DNA from: DASXMT01 sp963803065
GTDB lineage: Bacteria > Actinomycetota > Acidimicrobiia > Acidimicrobiales > RAAP-2
DNA: 64,000 bases
Direction: 5' to 3'
NCBI GenBank assembly: GCA_963803065.1
Contig: CAWDKW010000014.1
Coordinates: 248,001 to 312,000, forward strand
Below the pieces are notes generated by a model. That model worked only from the letters and a program-made list of their open reading frames with translations, was not told the DNA's origin and ran no database searches. Below are positions 50,557 through 59,309 of this stretch, piece by piece. The first letter of the stretch is position 1. The number at the start of each line of letters is the position of its first letter. A program made the position numbers and the translations under genes.

Positions 50557-51435
50557 ATGGAGCACTTCCGCGGCCGTTGCGCCGTGGTCACCGGCGGAGC
50601 CAGCGGGATCGGCCTGGCCATGGCGACCGCCTTCGCCGCCGAGGGTATGCGGGTGATGGTGGCCGACCGGGACGAGGAGCGGGCGCGCCGGGCGGCCGAC
50701 CAGCTCCGGCGAGCCGGCGCCGATGCGCGGGCCGCCCTCGTGGACGTGGCCGACCCGACCTCGGTCGAGGTGCTCCGAGACCGGGTGCACGAGGAGCTCG
50801 GGCCGGTCCACCTGCTCTGCAACAACGCCGGCGTGGCCGCTCGGCGGCCGCTGGTCGAGACCACGCCGGAGGACTGGGAGTGGATCTTCGCCGTCAACGT
50901 CTTCGGCGTCGTGAACGGGCTCCGGGCCTTCCTGCCCGGGATGTTCGAGACGACGGGCGAGCGTCACGTGGTCAACACCGGGTCGATGTCGTCGTTGCGG
51001 GTCGGGGTGATGGGCTCCCAGACGATGTACACCGCCTCCAAGTTCGCCGTCCTGGGGCTGTCGGAGGCGCTGCGACACGAGCTCGAGCCTCACGGGATCG
51101 GGCTGACCGTGCTCGTGCCGGGACCGGTGGCCACCGACCTGGCCCGGACCTCCGAGCAGGCCAGGCCGGACCGGGGCGGGTCGCCGGGGACGGCCGGGGC
51201 GGGTCGGCCCACCGCGTCCCGATCCAGGCGGCCGGCTGGCGTGGATGGACCCGGGCGAGGTGGGACCGCTGGTGGTGCGGGCCCTCCGGGAGAACCGGCC
51301 CCTTGCCGTCACCCATCCCCAGCTCTGGCCCCAGGTGGCTGCGGTCCACGACGTCGTGGCCCGGGCCTTCTCGGACGGGTCGGGTGCACCTTGACCGCTC
51401 CGGCCACGGACATTACCCTGACGAACGGTTGGTAG
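50557..51435 (+). CDS. Short-chain dehydrogenase/reductase, frameshifted near the C-terminus
   Basis: TGGASGIGLAMATAFAAEGMRV, DVADPT, NNAGVAA, NTGSMSSL, YTASK, LVPGPVATDL. After ~residue 195 the frame turns into R/P/G-rich nonsense. The +1 frame from about 51230 to a TGA at 51392-51394 carries the normal SDR end (MDPGEVGPLVVRAL...VTHPQLWPQVAAVHDVVARAF). So the native protein is about 279 aa, and one base is extra or two are missing between ~51140 and 51240. As written, the core is intact and only the C-terminal helices are lost. Confidence 0.82.
   Translation: MEHFRGRCAVVTGGASGIGLAMATAFAAEGMRVMVADRDEERARRAADQLRRAGADARAALVDVADPTSVEVLRDRVHEELGPVHLLCNNAGVAARRPLVETTPEDWEWIFAVNVFGVVNGLRAFLPGMFETTGERHVVNTGSMSSLRVGVMGSQTMYTASKFAVLGLSEALRHELEPHGIGLTVLVPGPVATDLARTSEQARPDRGGSPGTAGAGRPTASRSRRPAGVDGPGRGGTAGGAGPPGEPAPCRHPSPALAPGGCGPRRRGPGLLGRVGCTLTAPATDITLTNGW
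51420..51433. promoter_or_regulatory. Candidate TetR-type operator, copy 3 (upstream of CoA ligase)
   Basis: GACGAACGGTTGGT: ten of 14 bases match ACCAAACGATTGGT, with the right arm TTGGT and following TAGACAG preserved as in copy 1 (TAGAAAG). About 125 bases upstream of the ligase start. Confidence 0.4.
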
Positions 51436-51558
51436 ACAGAGCTGCCCGGCACGAGGGCGACGCGACGGAGCGATGTCCCGGGATGCCCAGGGGGAAATGA
51501 TGGATCTGGACAGTCGGCCGCTGCGAGGGGGCACAGGCCCGATGGCCGCTGCTCTCCG

Positions 51559-53166
51559 ATGAGCCCGCTCGAGTACGCCCCGGCCGCACTCCCCGACGAG
51601 CTGGCCGCCTTCTACCGCAGGGGCGGCTACCGGTCGACGGTTTCGTTGGGCTCGCTCATGCGCCGGAACGCACAGGAGTTCGGCGTCCTGCCCGCGGTCA
51701 TCGACGGCGACGTGTCGCTCGACTGGGCCGGGCTGATCGACCTCGCCGCCCGCTTCGGCGGCTACCTCCGGTCCCACGGCATCGGGCCGGGCGACGTCGT
51801 CCTGTGGCAGCTCCCCAACTGGTGGGAATCGCTGGCGGTGGCCTACGGGGTCTGGTCGGCCGGCGCTGTCAGCAGCCCCGTGGTCCCGATCTATCGGGAG
51901 CACGAGCTCCGCCAGGTGGTCCAGGCGGTCCGGCCCCGGTGCGTGGTCGTCCCCGAGTCGTTCCGCGGCGTGGACCACGTCGCCCTGGTCGCGGACGCCT
52001 GCCAGGCCGCCGGCCACCGGCCCGACCTGCGAGTGGTGTTGCGGGGAGCGGCCACCGGGTGGACGACGTTCGACGACGCCACCGCGGCGACGCCATACAT
52101 CGCCGACGACATCGACCTGGACGCACCGGCCCTGGTGGGCTTCACCTCGGGGACGACCTCGGGGGCCAAGGGCGTCGCCCACAGCTCGGCCAGCTTCATC
52201 AGCTCCGGGCTCCGGTCGACCAGACAGGCCGGCTACGGCTGGAGGGACCGTGTCTACATGCCCGCCCCGCTGGCCCACGCCACCGGCTTGCTCTCCGCCG
52301 TCGCCATCCCGTCGTTCACCGGCTGCTCGGTCGTGCTGCGGGACCGCTGGGACGCCGAGCGGGCCATCGACGACATGGCCCTGTTCGACGTCACCTTCTC
52401 CTCGGGGGCGGCCATCTTCATCCAGGAGCTGCTCGCCGCCCTGGAGAGCCGGGGGCAGGACCGTTTGGAGCTGAGCGGGTACCCCTGTGGCGGTTCGACC
52501 ATTCCCACCTCGTTGGCGCTGGCCGCCGAAGCGGTGGGCATGCACCCGGCCCGTTCGTGGGGGATGACCGAGTGCCCCGGCGTGACATCGAGCGCGCCCT
52601 TCGAACCGAAGGAGATCCGGTGCGGTACCGACGGCCGGATCGCCCCGGGATGCGAGGTGCGGGTCGTCGACGTCGACGGGAAGGACCTGGGGCCCGAGGC
52701 CATCGGCGAGTTCCTCATCCGGGGCCCCCAGCGCGCCATCGGCTATCTCGATCCCGAGCACACCCGCGAGGCCTTCGACGACGAGGGCTGGTTCCGGACC
52801 GGTGACCTCGGGTTCCTCACCGCCGACGGCGTGCTGTCGATGACCGGCCGATCCAAGGAGATCATCAACCGGGGCGGCGAGAAGATCTCCGGTCGGGAGA
52901 TAGAGGACCTGTTGGCCCAGCACCCCGGGATTGCCGAGGCGTCGGTCGTGCCTGCGCCCCACCCTCGACTGGGCGAGCAGCCCGCCGCCTTCTACCTCAC
53001 CCGGGGAGCTGCGGCCCCGACCGAGAAGGAGCTGTGCGACTTCCTCCGCCACGCCGGCCTGGCCCCGCAGAAGATTCCCGGGGTGTGGCGGGCCGTGGAC
53101 GAGCTGCCCCGGACCGCCTCGGGCAAGGTGAAGAAGTACGTGCTCCAAGCCGAGCTGGCCGGCTAG
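51559..53166 (+). CDS. AMP-dependent CoA ligase (cyclohexanecarboxylate-CoA-ligase-like)
   Basis: 535-aa ANL-family ligase: VGFTSGTTSGAKGVAHSSASF, MPAPLAHATGLLSAVA, SWGMTECPGVTSS, GWFRTGDLGFLTADGVLSMTGRSKEIINRGGEKISGREIE and PRTASGKVKKYVL with catalytic Lys. The pattern resembles AliA-type cyclohexanecarboxylate or short-chain acid ligases. ATG 51559 at the end of a leader with copy 3 of the operator. Operon with the SDR that starts ten bases after the stop. The motif ITSGTTSGAKG, not TTGxPKG, marks this subgroup. Confidence 0.9.
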   Translation: MSPLEYAPAALPDELAAFYRRGGYRSTVSLGSLMRRNAQEFGVLPAVIDGDVSLDWAGLIDLAARFGGYLRSHGIGPGDVVLWQLPNWWESLAVAYGVWSAGAVSSPVVPIYREHELRQVVQAVRPRCVVVPESFRGVDHVALVADACQAAGHRPDLRVVLRGAATGWTTFDDATAATPYIADDIDLDAPALVGFTSGTTSGAKGVAHSSASFISSGLRSTRQAGYGWRDRVYMPAPLAHATGLLSAVAIPSFTGCSVVLRDRWDAERAIDDMALFDVTFSSGAAIFIQELLAALESRGQDRLELSGYPCGGSTIPTSLALAAEAVGMHPARSWGMTECPGVTSSAPFEPKEIRCGTDGRIAPGCEVRVVDVDGKDLGPEAIGEFLIRGPQRAIGYLDPEHTREAFDDEGWFRTGDLGFLTADGVLSMTGRSKEIINRGGEKISGREIEDLLAQHPGIAEASVVPAPHPRLGEQPAAFYLTRGAAAPTEKELCDFLRHAGLAPQKIPGVWRAVDELPRTASGKVKKYVLQAELAG

Positions 53167-53175
53167 GCCCCGCCG

Positions 53176-54003
53176 ATGGACGAGCGAGCAGATGTGACGG
53201 AGACCGGGCGGAGCTCGCTGTTGGCGGGGAAGGTCGTCGTCGTGAGCGGCGTCGGCCCCGGCCTGGGCAGGCACATCGCCGAGGACGCCCTGGCCGCCGG
53301 AGCTTCCGTCGTGCTCAGCGCCCGTTCCCGCCACTACCTCGACCAGCTGGCTGCCGAGCTGGGCGATCGCTACGGCGCCGATCGCCTGAGCGTGACGCCC
53401 TGCGACGTCACCGTGGACGACGGCTGCCGCTCCCTGATGGCCGCCACCGAGGACCGCTTCGGCGCTGTGGACGGCGTGGTGGCCAATGCCTTTGCCACCG
53501 GGTCCTACAACGTCACGCTGGAGGAGGCGGACGTGGACTCGTGGATGCCTGCCTTCGACGTCAACTTCTTCGGGTCGCTCCGACTGGTCAAGGCGGCCAT
53601 CCCCGCCCTCAAGCGCCGCGGGGGCGGCACGGTCGTCTTCGTGGGCTCACAGATCGTCCGCCGGGTCCGGGCCGGCCGAGGGGCCTACGCCTCGTCCAAG
53701 GCGGCGCTGCTCACCGCGTCGCACGTCCTGGCCCGCGAGCTCGGCCCCTACGACATCCGGGTCAACACGGTGGTGCCCGGTCGCATGTGGGGGCCGTCCC
53801 TCCACACCTACATCGGGCACTTGGCCGAACAACGAGGCACCTCGTTCGACGAGCAGGTCGACGTGATGGTGAACGACGTCTCGCTGCCCCGGTTGGCCAC
53901 CGACGAGGAGTGCGCCCGGGCCGTGGTCTTCCTGTCCTCGGAGCTCTCGGCGGCCATGACCGGACAGGCCGTGGACACCAACGCCGGCGAGACGTTCCAC
54001 TAG
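53176..54003 (+). CDS. Short-chain dehydrogenase/reductase
   Basis: 275 aa: VVVSGVGPGLGRHIAEDALAAGASVVL (SGVGPGLG variant loop), CDVTVDD, VANAFATGS in place of NNAG, VGSQIVRRV, YASSK, VPGRMWGPSLHTYIGHLAEQRG. This variant, with GPGLG and the R-x-W-GP stretch, is common beside CoA ligases and dehydrogenases in mycobacterial lipid and sterol clusters. ATG 53176, ten bases after the ligase stop. Confidence 0.89.
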   Translation: MDERADVTETGRSSLLAGKVVVVSGVGPGLGRHIAEDALAAGASVVLSARSRHYLDQLAAELGDRYGADRLSVTPCDVTVDDGCRSLMAATEDRFGAVDGVVANAFATGSYNVTLEEADVDSWMPAFDVNFFGSLRLVKAAIPALKRRGGGTVVFVGSQIVRRVRAGRGAYASSKAALLTASHVLARELGPYDIRVNTVVPGRMWGPSLHTYIGHLAEQRGTSFDEQVDVMVNDVSLPRLATDEECARAVVFLSSELSAAMTGQAVDTNAGETFH

Positions 54004-54188
54004 TTCCGTGAGCCTCGGACCCCCGTCGGTAAGCTCGCGCTGGCAAACCGGTCGCGTGGCCGCCTTGCCCTCGGTGCCGGGCGTGCGGCGGCACCGACCG
54101 GAGCAACCGCCGGCACCGGCCCTCAGCGACGCACCGGTCCGGCCTTCAACGACCATCGGCACCAGCCCTCGACAACGAAAGGATCCTC

Positions 54189-54876
54189 GTGGCAAGTAGT
54201 AAAGGTACCCAGTCACCCAGTGGGGTCGGTCCGGCCAAGCCGAGGCCCAACGCGCGGCGGTCCAAGCCGATGGACAGCGAGGCCCGGTGGGAGGAGATCA
54301 TCGAGGTGGCGTCGGAGACCTTCCTCAAGAACGGCTACGAGGGAACCAGCCTCCAGGAGATCGCCTCCGAGGTCGGCATCCTGAAGGGGAGCATCTACTA
54401 CTACATCAAGACCAAAGAGGACCTGCTGTTCGAGATCGTCGACCGGGCCCAGACCCTCTACCTGACCACCATGGAAGAGGACGAGGAGACCGCCTCGTCG
54501 CCCGCCCCGGTCCGCCTGACGGCGTTCATCAAGCGATGGATCACGCTGACCCTGAAGGAGCAGCGGGGCTACCGGGTGGCGGAGCGCTCGTTCACGAGGC
54601 TGAGCCCTCCAGCGGCTCAAGCTGGTGATCGAGCGGCGGGACAACTTCAGCGACTTCGTGAAGAGCATTCTCATCCAGGGGGTCAAAGACGGTGCATTCG
54701 ACCCCACCGTCGATATCTCCCTGGCCACCATCACTGTGTTCGAGCTGCTCAACAGCACCCAGGAATGGCACCAGCCCAAGGGGCGCCTTTCCAAGGAGAA
54801 CGTGGCCGAGTGGTACGCCCAGTTCATCATCCGGGGCCTGGGCGGGCCGCATTGGGCCGACCGTGCCGAGGCCTGA
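54189..54876 (+). pseudogene. TetR-family transcriptional regulator, frameshifted at about 54610
   Basis: N-terminal HTH: SEARWEEIIEVASETFLKNGYEGTSLQEIASEVGILKGSIYYYIKTKEDLLFEIVDRA. After ...VAERSFTRLSP the frame becomes nonsense, while the +1 frame gives the natural continuation RLKLVIERRDNFSDFVKSILIQGVKDGAFDPTVDISLATITVFELLNSTQEWHQPKG...YAQFIIRGL and stops at 54876. Deleting one C in the CCTCCAGCGG near 54610 restores one protein of ~229 aa. KstR2/FadR-like relatives control acyl-CoA catabolism, so it is a candidate for the ACCAAACGATTGGT sites. GTG 54189 follows AAAGGATCC. If real, the shift removes most of the ligand domain. Confidence 0.85.
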
Positions 54877-54988
54877 GAGCGCAGTCCCGGGCGCCGGCGG
54901 GCCGATCCCGGTGGTGACGAGCTCCGGCGAGTGCGGCTGACGCCGGTGAGAGCCCCGGCGACTGAGCGCTGACCGTTCAGCGGGCCGG

Positions 54989-55519
54989 CTAGGTCGCCGC
55001 CGGGTTCTCGGGGGTGCGGTAGCGGCTCGGGACGTCGATGAAGCCCTGTCGCCGCAGGAATCGCCACCGCCCCCGCTCTCGGACCAGGGTGTCCCGGTGG
55101 CGGCCGAGCATGGTCACCGTGGCATCGTCGTTGGCGTCGCGGGCGACCACCGTCCACATGACCTCGGTGGTGGCCCGATCTCCGTCGAGCTCGATGATCG
55201 GGTTGGACACGATGTGGAAGCTCGAGCCCCGCGCCCCTTCCATGGTCTTGGTCATGAGCGCCTCGATGGCAGCCGGCCCCTTCGCCCGTCCCACGGGACC
55301 GAGAAGCACCTCGCCCTCCGCCGCGAACAGCCCGCCGTAGGCGGCGAAGTTGCCGCTGTCCAGGTGGTGCCCGTAGTCGACGAAGAGCTGGCGGATCTCC
55401 TCCAAGTCCTCGAGCCGTTGCAGGCGCTCGGCCATCGCGGCCTGCGTGTCTGCCGTCCCGTCCCCACCAGTGGGCGTCTCTGCTGTCCGGCTCGCTGTCA
55501 CCTGTGCCCCCTCGTTCAT
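54989..55519 (-). CDS. SnoaL-like (NTF2-fold) protein
   Basis: 176 aa: EDLEEIRQLFVDYGHHLDSGNFAAYGGLFAAEGEVLLGPVGRAKGPAAIEAL and DRATTEVMWTVVARDANDDATVTMLGRHRDTLVRERGRWRFLRRQGFIDV. Typical SnoaL_4/NTF2 barrel. The frame is open upstream to 56287 but ATG 55519 starts the homology and overlaps the stop of the upstream dehydrogenase. Part of an operon with the MDR dehydrogenase and probably the FAH gene. Confidence 0.85.
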   Translation of the reverse strand: MNEGAQVTASRTAETPTGGDGTADTQAAMAERLQRLEDLEEIRQLFVDYGHHLDSGNFAAYGGLFAAEGEVLLGPVGRAKGPAAIEALMTKTMEGARGSSFHIVSNPIIELDGDRATTEVMWTVVARDANDDATVTMLGRHRDTLVRERGRWRFLRRQGFIDVPSRYRTPENPAAT

Positions 55520-56454
55520 CCGTCCACGATATGGAGGACGGCCTTTCCCGGTACCCGCCGCTCCCGCAATGCATCGATGGCCGCGTCGACCTCGTCCCAG
55601 CTTCGCTCGCGGCTGATGCCGGTGTCGAGTCGGCCCTCGGCCACCAGGCGCCCGAGGATCTCGAGCCCCGTCGGCGAGGTTGCATCCTCGCCGTGGTGAC
55701 GCGAGAAGCTCAGGCCGTGCAGCGACGCATTGGCAAAGAACCAGTCCGGTGGGACCGCACCCGGATCGCCCGACGAGCGACCGTAGGTGACGATGGTCCC
55801 CCCGCGGGCCACGCGGGCGAAGGCGGCGGACAGGGAGGTCCCGCCCACCGACTCGAGGATGAGGTGGGCCGGTTCGCCAGCCGGAGCCAAGCCCTGCTCC
55901 ACCCGGAGGCGGGGAAGGCCCAGACCGGATACCGCCGCGGCGCGGCTGGGCCCGGTGCCCACGATGGCGATGACGTCGGCGCCGGACAGGCTGGCCAACT
56001 GGATGGCCAGCCGGCCGACCCCGCCGGCCGCCCCGGTGACGATCACCGTACGCCCGAGCAGGGACCCGCCCAGGCGGAGGGCGTAGAGCGCGGTCAGCCC
56101 GGCCACCCCCAGGGTCGAGCCGTCGGCCCAACCGACCCCATCGGGGAGCAGGGCCAGCGTGGCTGTGGGGACGGCGGCCAACTCGGCCCAGGCTCCCCGG
56201 CTCTCGGCGTACCCGAACACCCGGCTTCCGACGGCCGGTCCCGAGCCGTCGGAAGCTGCCTGCACCACGGTCCCGGCGACGTCCCATCCCACCACGGTGC
56301 CGGCGGGAAGGGCGGCGATGTGCCCGACCTCGCCGCGGTTCAAGGAGAAGGCGTGCACATGCACCAGTGCTTCGAAGGGTGCCGGCGTCGGCTCGGGGAC
56401 CTCGCGCCGCGCCAGGCCGGTCGGGCTGTCCGGTGTCGCTACCAGCGCGAGCAT
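55516..56454 (-). CDS. Zinc-independent MDR oxidoreductase (quinone-reductase-like)
   Basis: 312-aa medium-chain dehydrogenase: LNRGEVGHIAALPAGTVVGWDVAGTVV, GVAGLTALYALRLGGSLLGRTVIVTGAAGGVGRLAIQLASLSGADVIA with the AXXGXXG cofactor loop. The catalytic and structural zinc-binding Cys/His are absent, as in quinone oxidoreductases, enoyl reductases and crotonyl-CoA reductase-like proteins. ATG 56454, with AGGGAGG before it. Four-base overlap (55516-55519) with the downstream SnoaL-like gene. Confidence 0.87.
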   Translation of the reverse strand: MLALVATPDSPTGLARREVPEPTPAPFEALVHVHAFSLNRGEVGHIAALPAGTVVGWDVAGTVVQAASDGSGPAVGSRVFGYAESRGAWAELAAVPTATLALLPDGVGWADGSTLGVAGLTALYALRLGGSLLGRTVIVTGAAGGVGRLAIQLASLSGADVIAIVGTGPSRAAAVSGLGLPRLRVEQGLAPAGEPAHLILESVGGTSLSAAFARVARGGTIVTYGRSSGDPGAVPPDWFFANASLHGLSFSRHHGEDATSPTGLEILGRLVAEGRLDTGISRERSWDEVDAAIDALRERRVPGKAVLHIVDG

Positions 56455-56509
56455 GCGACCTCCCTGCCGTAGGCGGCCGACGCCGCCGGGGGCCGATGTC
56501 CGGCGGCGC

Positions 56510-57352
56510 TCATGGCGCCACGCACTCGTTGCGGAGCGTCCCGATCCCCTCGATGGTGCTGGTGATGCGGTCACCGGGCCGGAGGTACTCGGGTGGCGTC
56601 CGGGCGTGGCCGACGCCGGCGGGCGTGCCGGTGAAGATGAGATCCCCGGGATAGAGGGTGACGATGGCCGAGAGCCTGCTCACGAGCTCCGGGACGGAGA
56701 AGATCAGCTCGGAGGTGCGGGCCAGCTGCACCTGGCGCCCGTTGACGTCGCACCCGATCTCGAGGTCGTCGGGGTCGTCGAGCTCGTCCGGGGTGACCAG
56801 CTCCGGCCCGATGGGCCCGAAGGCCGGAAACGACTTGCCCAGCGAGAACTGCGGCGCGGGAGGCCGGAGCTGCACCGTTCGCTCGGAGATGTCCTGGCCC
56901 ACCGTGAGACCGGCGACATAGTCCCACCCCCGGCCCTTCGGGACGTGATGGGCGCTCCGGCCGATCACCGCTACCAGCTCCACCTCCCAGTCGACCGTCC
57001 CGCCGACGATGGGGATGTCCGAGCCCGGCCCGGCGATGCAACTGGGGAACTTGGTGAAGGCGGAGGGCTCCTCGGGGGCGGCGAAATTCGATTCGCCCAC
57101 GTGGAGCTGGTAGTTGAGGGCGATGCCCAGCACCTGCCTGGGCCGGGGCACCGGGGCCAGACGTGAACCCGCCCGGCCGGGCCCGGGATCGGTGCCGGGG
57201 CCGGTGCCTTGCGCCCACGCCATCAGGTCATCCCAGACGTCGAAGCAGGCCTGAGGGTCGCTCGGCAACGCGCCGCCCGAGGCGTCGGCCACGTCGATAG
57301 GGGCGTCCGCCGCCAGTAGGTGCATCCGTCCGTCGATGTTGGCAAAGCGCAT
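56510..57352 (-). CDS. Fumarylacetoacetate-hydrolase-family protein
   Basis: 280 aa: VLGIALNYQLHVGESN, AFTKFPSCIAGPGSDI, VDWEVELVAVIGRSAHHV (metal-binding Glu), GLTVGQDISERTVQ, FSLGKSFPAFGPIGPELV, ELVSRLSAIVTLYPGDLIFTGTPAGVG. Family members cleave C-C bonds in beta-diketones, decarboxylate oxaloacetate or hydrate ring-fission products. ATG 57352 chosen because AGGAGG lies eight bases upstream and the protein starts the family pattern here; the frame continues upstream without a stop into a hotdog-domain reading frame. Confidence 0.9.
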   Translation of the reverse strand: MRFANIDGRMHLLAADAPIDVADASGGALPSDPQACFDVWDDLMAWAQGTGPGTDPGPGRAGSRLAPVPRPRQVLGIALNYQLHVGESNFAAPEEPSAFTKFPSCIAGPGSDIPIVGGTVDWEVELVAVIGRSAHHVPKGRGWDYVAGLTVGQDISERTVQLRPPAPQFSLGKSFPAFGPIGPELVTPDELDDPDDLEIGCDVNGRQVQLARTSELIFSVPELVSRLSAIVTLYPGDLIFTGTPAGVGHARTPPEYLRPGDRITSTIEGIGTLRNECVAP

Positions 57353-57826
57353 GGTCCGGGCCTCCTGTCGCTGGTCCCCTGTTGTCGCCCTCGCTCGGTG
57401 TGTCTCAGAGGACGGTAGCCTCGCGGCCCGCTGCACCCCTCCCGGTGGGGAAGTGGCGGGCGCGTCGGGGCCGTGCCGGATGAGGTCTTCCTCGCTCGTG
57501 TCCAAGAGGATCTCCCCCCGGGCACAGGCACGATCGCGTTGCCACACCGTAGCCGTGACCATCGAGAAGGCCCGGCCGCCGTGGAGCAGGTCCACCGTGA
57601 TGTCCATGTCCTCGTCGACCAGGACGGGCAGGGCGAACAGGCCGTGCGCCGACTTGATCGACTTCGTCCCCGAGTCGACGGAGGCCGCGGCCACCGTCAT
57701 CTCGGCCAGCAGTTGGCCCCCGAAGACCACCCCGCGCTCGCCCAGTCCCGCGTTTGAGAAGCGGCATCGGCGCTCATCGACCTGTTCGAACTCCAGGACC
57801 GACACCAGATCCGTCACCGCGGCCAT
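57353..57826 (-). CDS. Single hotdog (TesB N-terminal-like) domain, reads without stop into the FAH gene
   Basis: From ATG 57826 (RBS AGAGGGGG) the frame encodes DLVSVLEFEQVDERRCRFSNAGLGERGVVFGGQLLAEMTVAAASVDSGTKSIKSAHGLFALPVLVDEDMDITVDLLHGGRAFSMVTATVWQRDRACARGEILL, which matches the first half of acyl-CoA thioesterase II (FGGQxxAQ-like, SxHxxFxxP, GRSFxxRxV). The expected second half is absent. After ~40 linker residues the frame enters the FAH protein in phase. The options are a hotdog-FAH fusion of ~438 aa, a truncated thioesterase whose stop was lost, or overlapping translation. Confidence 0.68.
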
Positions 57827-57887
57827 AGGCCCCCCTCTTCTGATCGCCGCCCAGCCCAGTGTGCCAGCCAGGTCGGCCGTTCTCAAT

Positions 57888-57901
57888 ACCAAACGATTGG
57901 T
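57888..57901. promoter_or_regulatory. Candidate TetR-type operator, copy 2, with overlapping promoter
   Basis: ACCAAACGATTGGT, the same core as copy 1. A TTGACG -35-like box overlaps its last base (57901-57906) and TAGAAA at 57925-57930 lies 18 bases further, giving a rightward promoter toward the dehydrogenase at 58119; the hotdog/FAH/MDR/SnoaL operon starts to the left, so one site could serve both directions. Confidence 0.65.
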
Positions 57902-58118
57902 TGACGGAAGCCAGAGCGTGATGCTAGAAACGGCCAGGGGCGACGTGGGCCCGGTCCTCGGTCTTGCCGGACGTGGACGGGCCGGCGGCGGTGGACCCGA
58001 TGGGGGAGCACACCATGGTATCCGGAGTCCGAGGAGTTGGACGGGCTGCGTCCCGCGCCACGCCGAGCCCCATCCCGGCCACGAGGACGGGGCCAGGGGC
58101 CGGTAGCTAGAACGGTCA

Positions 58119-59288
58119 CTGGACTTCGAATTCAGCGCCGACGAGCACGCCTTCCGGAAAGAGGTCCAGGCCTTCCTCGACGCCGAGCTTCCTTCCGATA
58201 AGGCCTTCAACCACGAGTTCAACGAGGACGCCGACCTGTGGGCGTTTGCTTTCGAGTTCACCAAGAAGGTCGGGGCCCGGGGCTGGATCGGGCTGACCTG
58301 GCCGGTCGAGTACGGCGGCCTGGGCCGGTCCCAGGCCGAACGACTGATCCTGGCCGAGGAGTTCACCGCCCGCGACGCGCCGCTGGTGAACATGATCGGC
58401 TGGGGGCTGGCCGCCGGCGCGCTCTTGGTCGGGGGAACCGATGAGCAGAAGAAACGCTTCCTTCCCGGGATAGCCGCGTTCGACCGGTTCTGGGCCGAAG
58501 GGCTGACCGAGCCCGACTCCGGATCGGACCTGGCATCGCTCTCGACCCGGGCCGAGCGCGACGGGGACGACTGGATCGTCACCGGGCAGAAGACGTACAC
58601 GACCTGGGGTCATCACGCCGACGTGATGTTCCTCGCCGCCCGCACCGACCCGGACGCGCCTCCGCACCGTGGGATCAGCGTCTTCTGCCTCGACCTGAAG
58701 GCGCCCGGCGTGTCCCTCTCCCCGCTGTACAACATGGCCGGCGGCCGGCAGAACCACACCTTCTTCGACGGCGTCCGTGTGCCGGGCACCATGCTGATCG
58801 GCGAAGAGGGCCACGGGTGGGGCTACATCATGAACGCCTTCTACGCCGGGGGCGGGCTGGGTGCCCGTCACGCCGAGATGCGGCTGATGCTCAACGAGGT
58901 AGTCGAGCACTGCAAGGTGACGACCAGGAACGGCGTGTCGTTGATCAAGGACCCGATCGTGCGCTCACAGCTGGCCGAGCTCGAGCTGATGGTCGAGACC
59001 GAGCGCCTCCTCACCTACGAGTCGCTGAGCAACGCCACCAACGGCCGCCCCCCTCGCTTCGGTGGTGCCCTCGGGGTGGTCGTCTCCAAGGAGCACAAGC
59101 CGCTGTTCGGCCAGATCATCACCCAGATCGTCGGGCCGCTGGCCCAACTGAGACAGGGGAGCCGCTGGGCGCCGGTCGACGGCGGGCCCGAGGCCTGGTA
59201 CCGGTGGTCCTACGCCAACCACGCCGGCGGCACGTCCCAGGTCAAGCGCATGGTGTTGGCCACCCGCGGGCTGGGGTTGCCCCGTTGA
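58119..59288 (+). CDS. Acyl-CoA dehydrogenase, first subunit of pair 2 (CTG start)
   Basis: 389 aa. The protein begins LDFEFSADEHAFRKEVQAFLDAELP, the normal start of the family, directly after an in-frame TAG (58104). The only start-like codon before it is CTG at 58119; the first standard start (GTG 58386) would remove 89 conserved residues (AFEFTKKVGARGWIGLTWPVEYGG). Later motifs: EGLTEPDSGSDLASLSTRAER, TWGHHADVMFLAART, SQVKRMVLATRGLGLPR. There is no clear ribosome site. A CTG start, or a mutated ATG, is the simplest reading. The stop is 21 bases before the next dehydrogenase. Confidence 0.86.
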   Translation: MDFEFSADEHAFRKEVQAFLDAELPSDKAFNHEFNEDADLWAFAFEFTKKVGARGWIGLTWPVEYGGLGRSQAERLILAEEFTARDAPLVNMIGWGLAAGALLVGGTDEQKKRFLPGIAAFDRFWAEGLTEPDSGSDLASLSTRAERDGDDWIVTGQKTYTTWGHHADVMFLAARTDPDAPPHRGISVFCLDLKAPGVSLSPLYNMAGGRQNHTFFDGVRVPGTMLIGEEGHGWGYIMNAFYAGGGLGARHAEMRLMLNEVVEHCKVTTRNGVSLIKDPIVRSQLAELELMVETERLLTYESLSNATNGRPPRFGGALGVVVSKEHKPLFGQIITQIVGPLAQLRQGSRWAPVDGGPEAWYRWSYANHAGGTSQVKRMVLATRGLGLPR

Positions 59289-59309
59289 GCGCCCCGGGGA
59301 GGCTCTAGC

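Noticed and set aside
54189..54917. Continuous 242-aa TetR protein as given by the frame
   Set aside because: The last third is nonsense, and the +1 frame supplies the natural family C-terminus.
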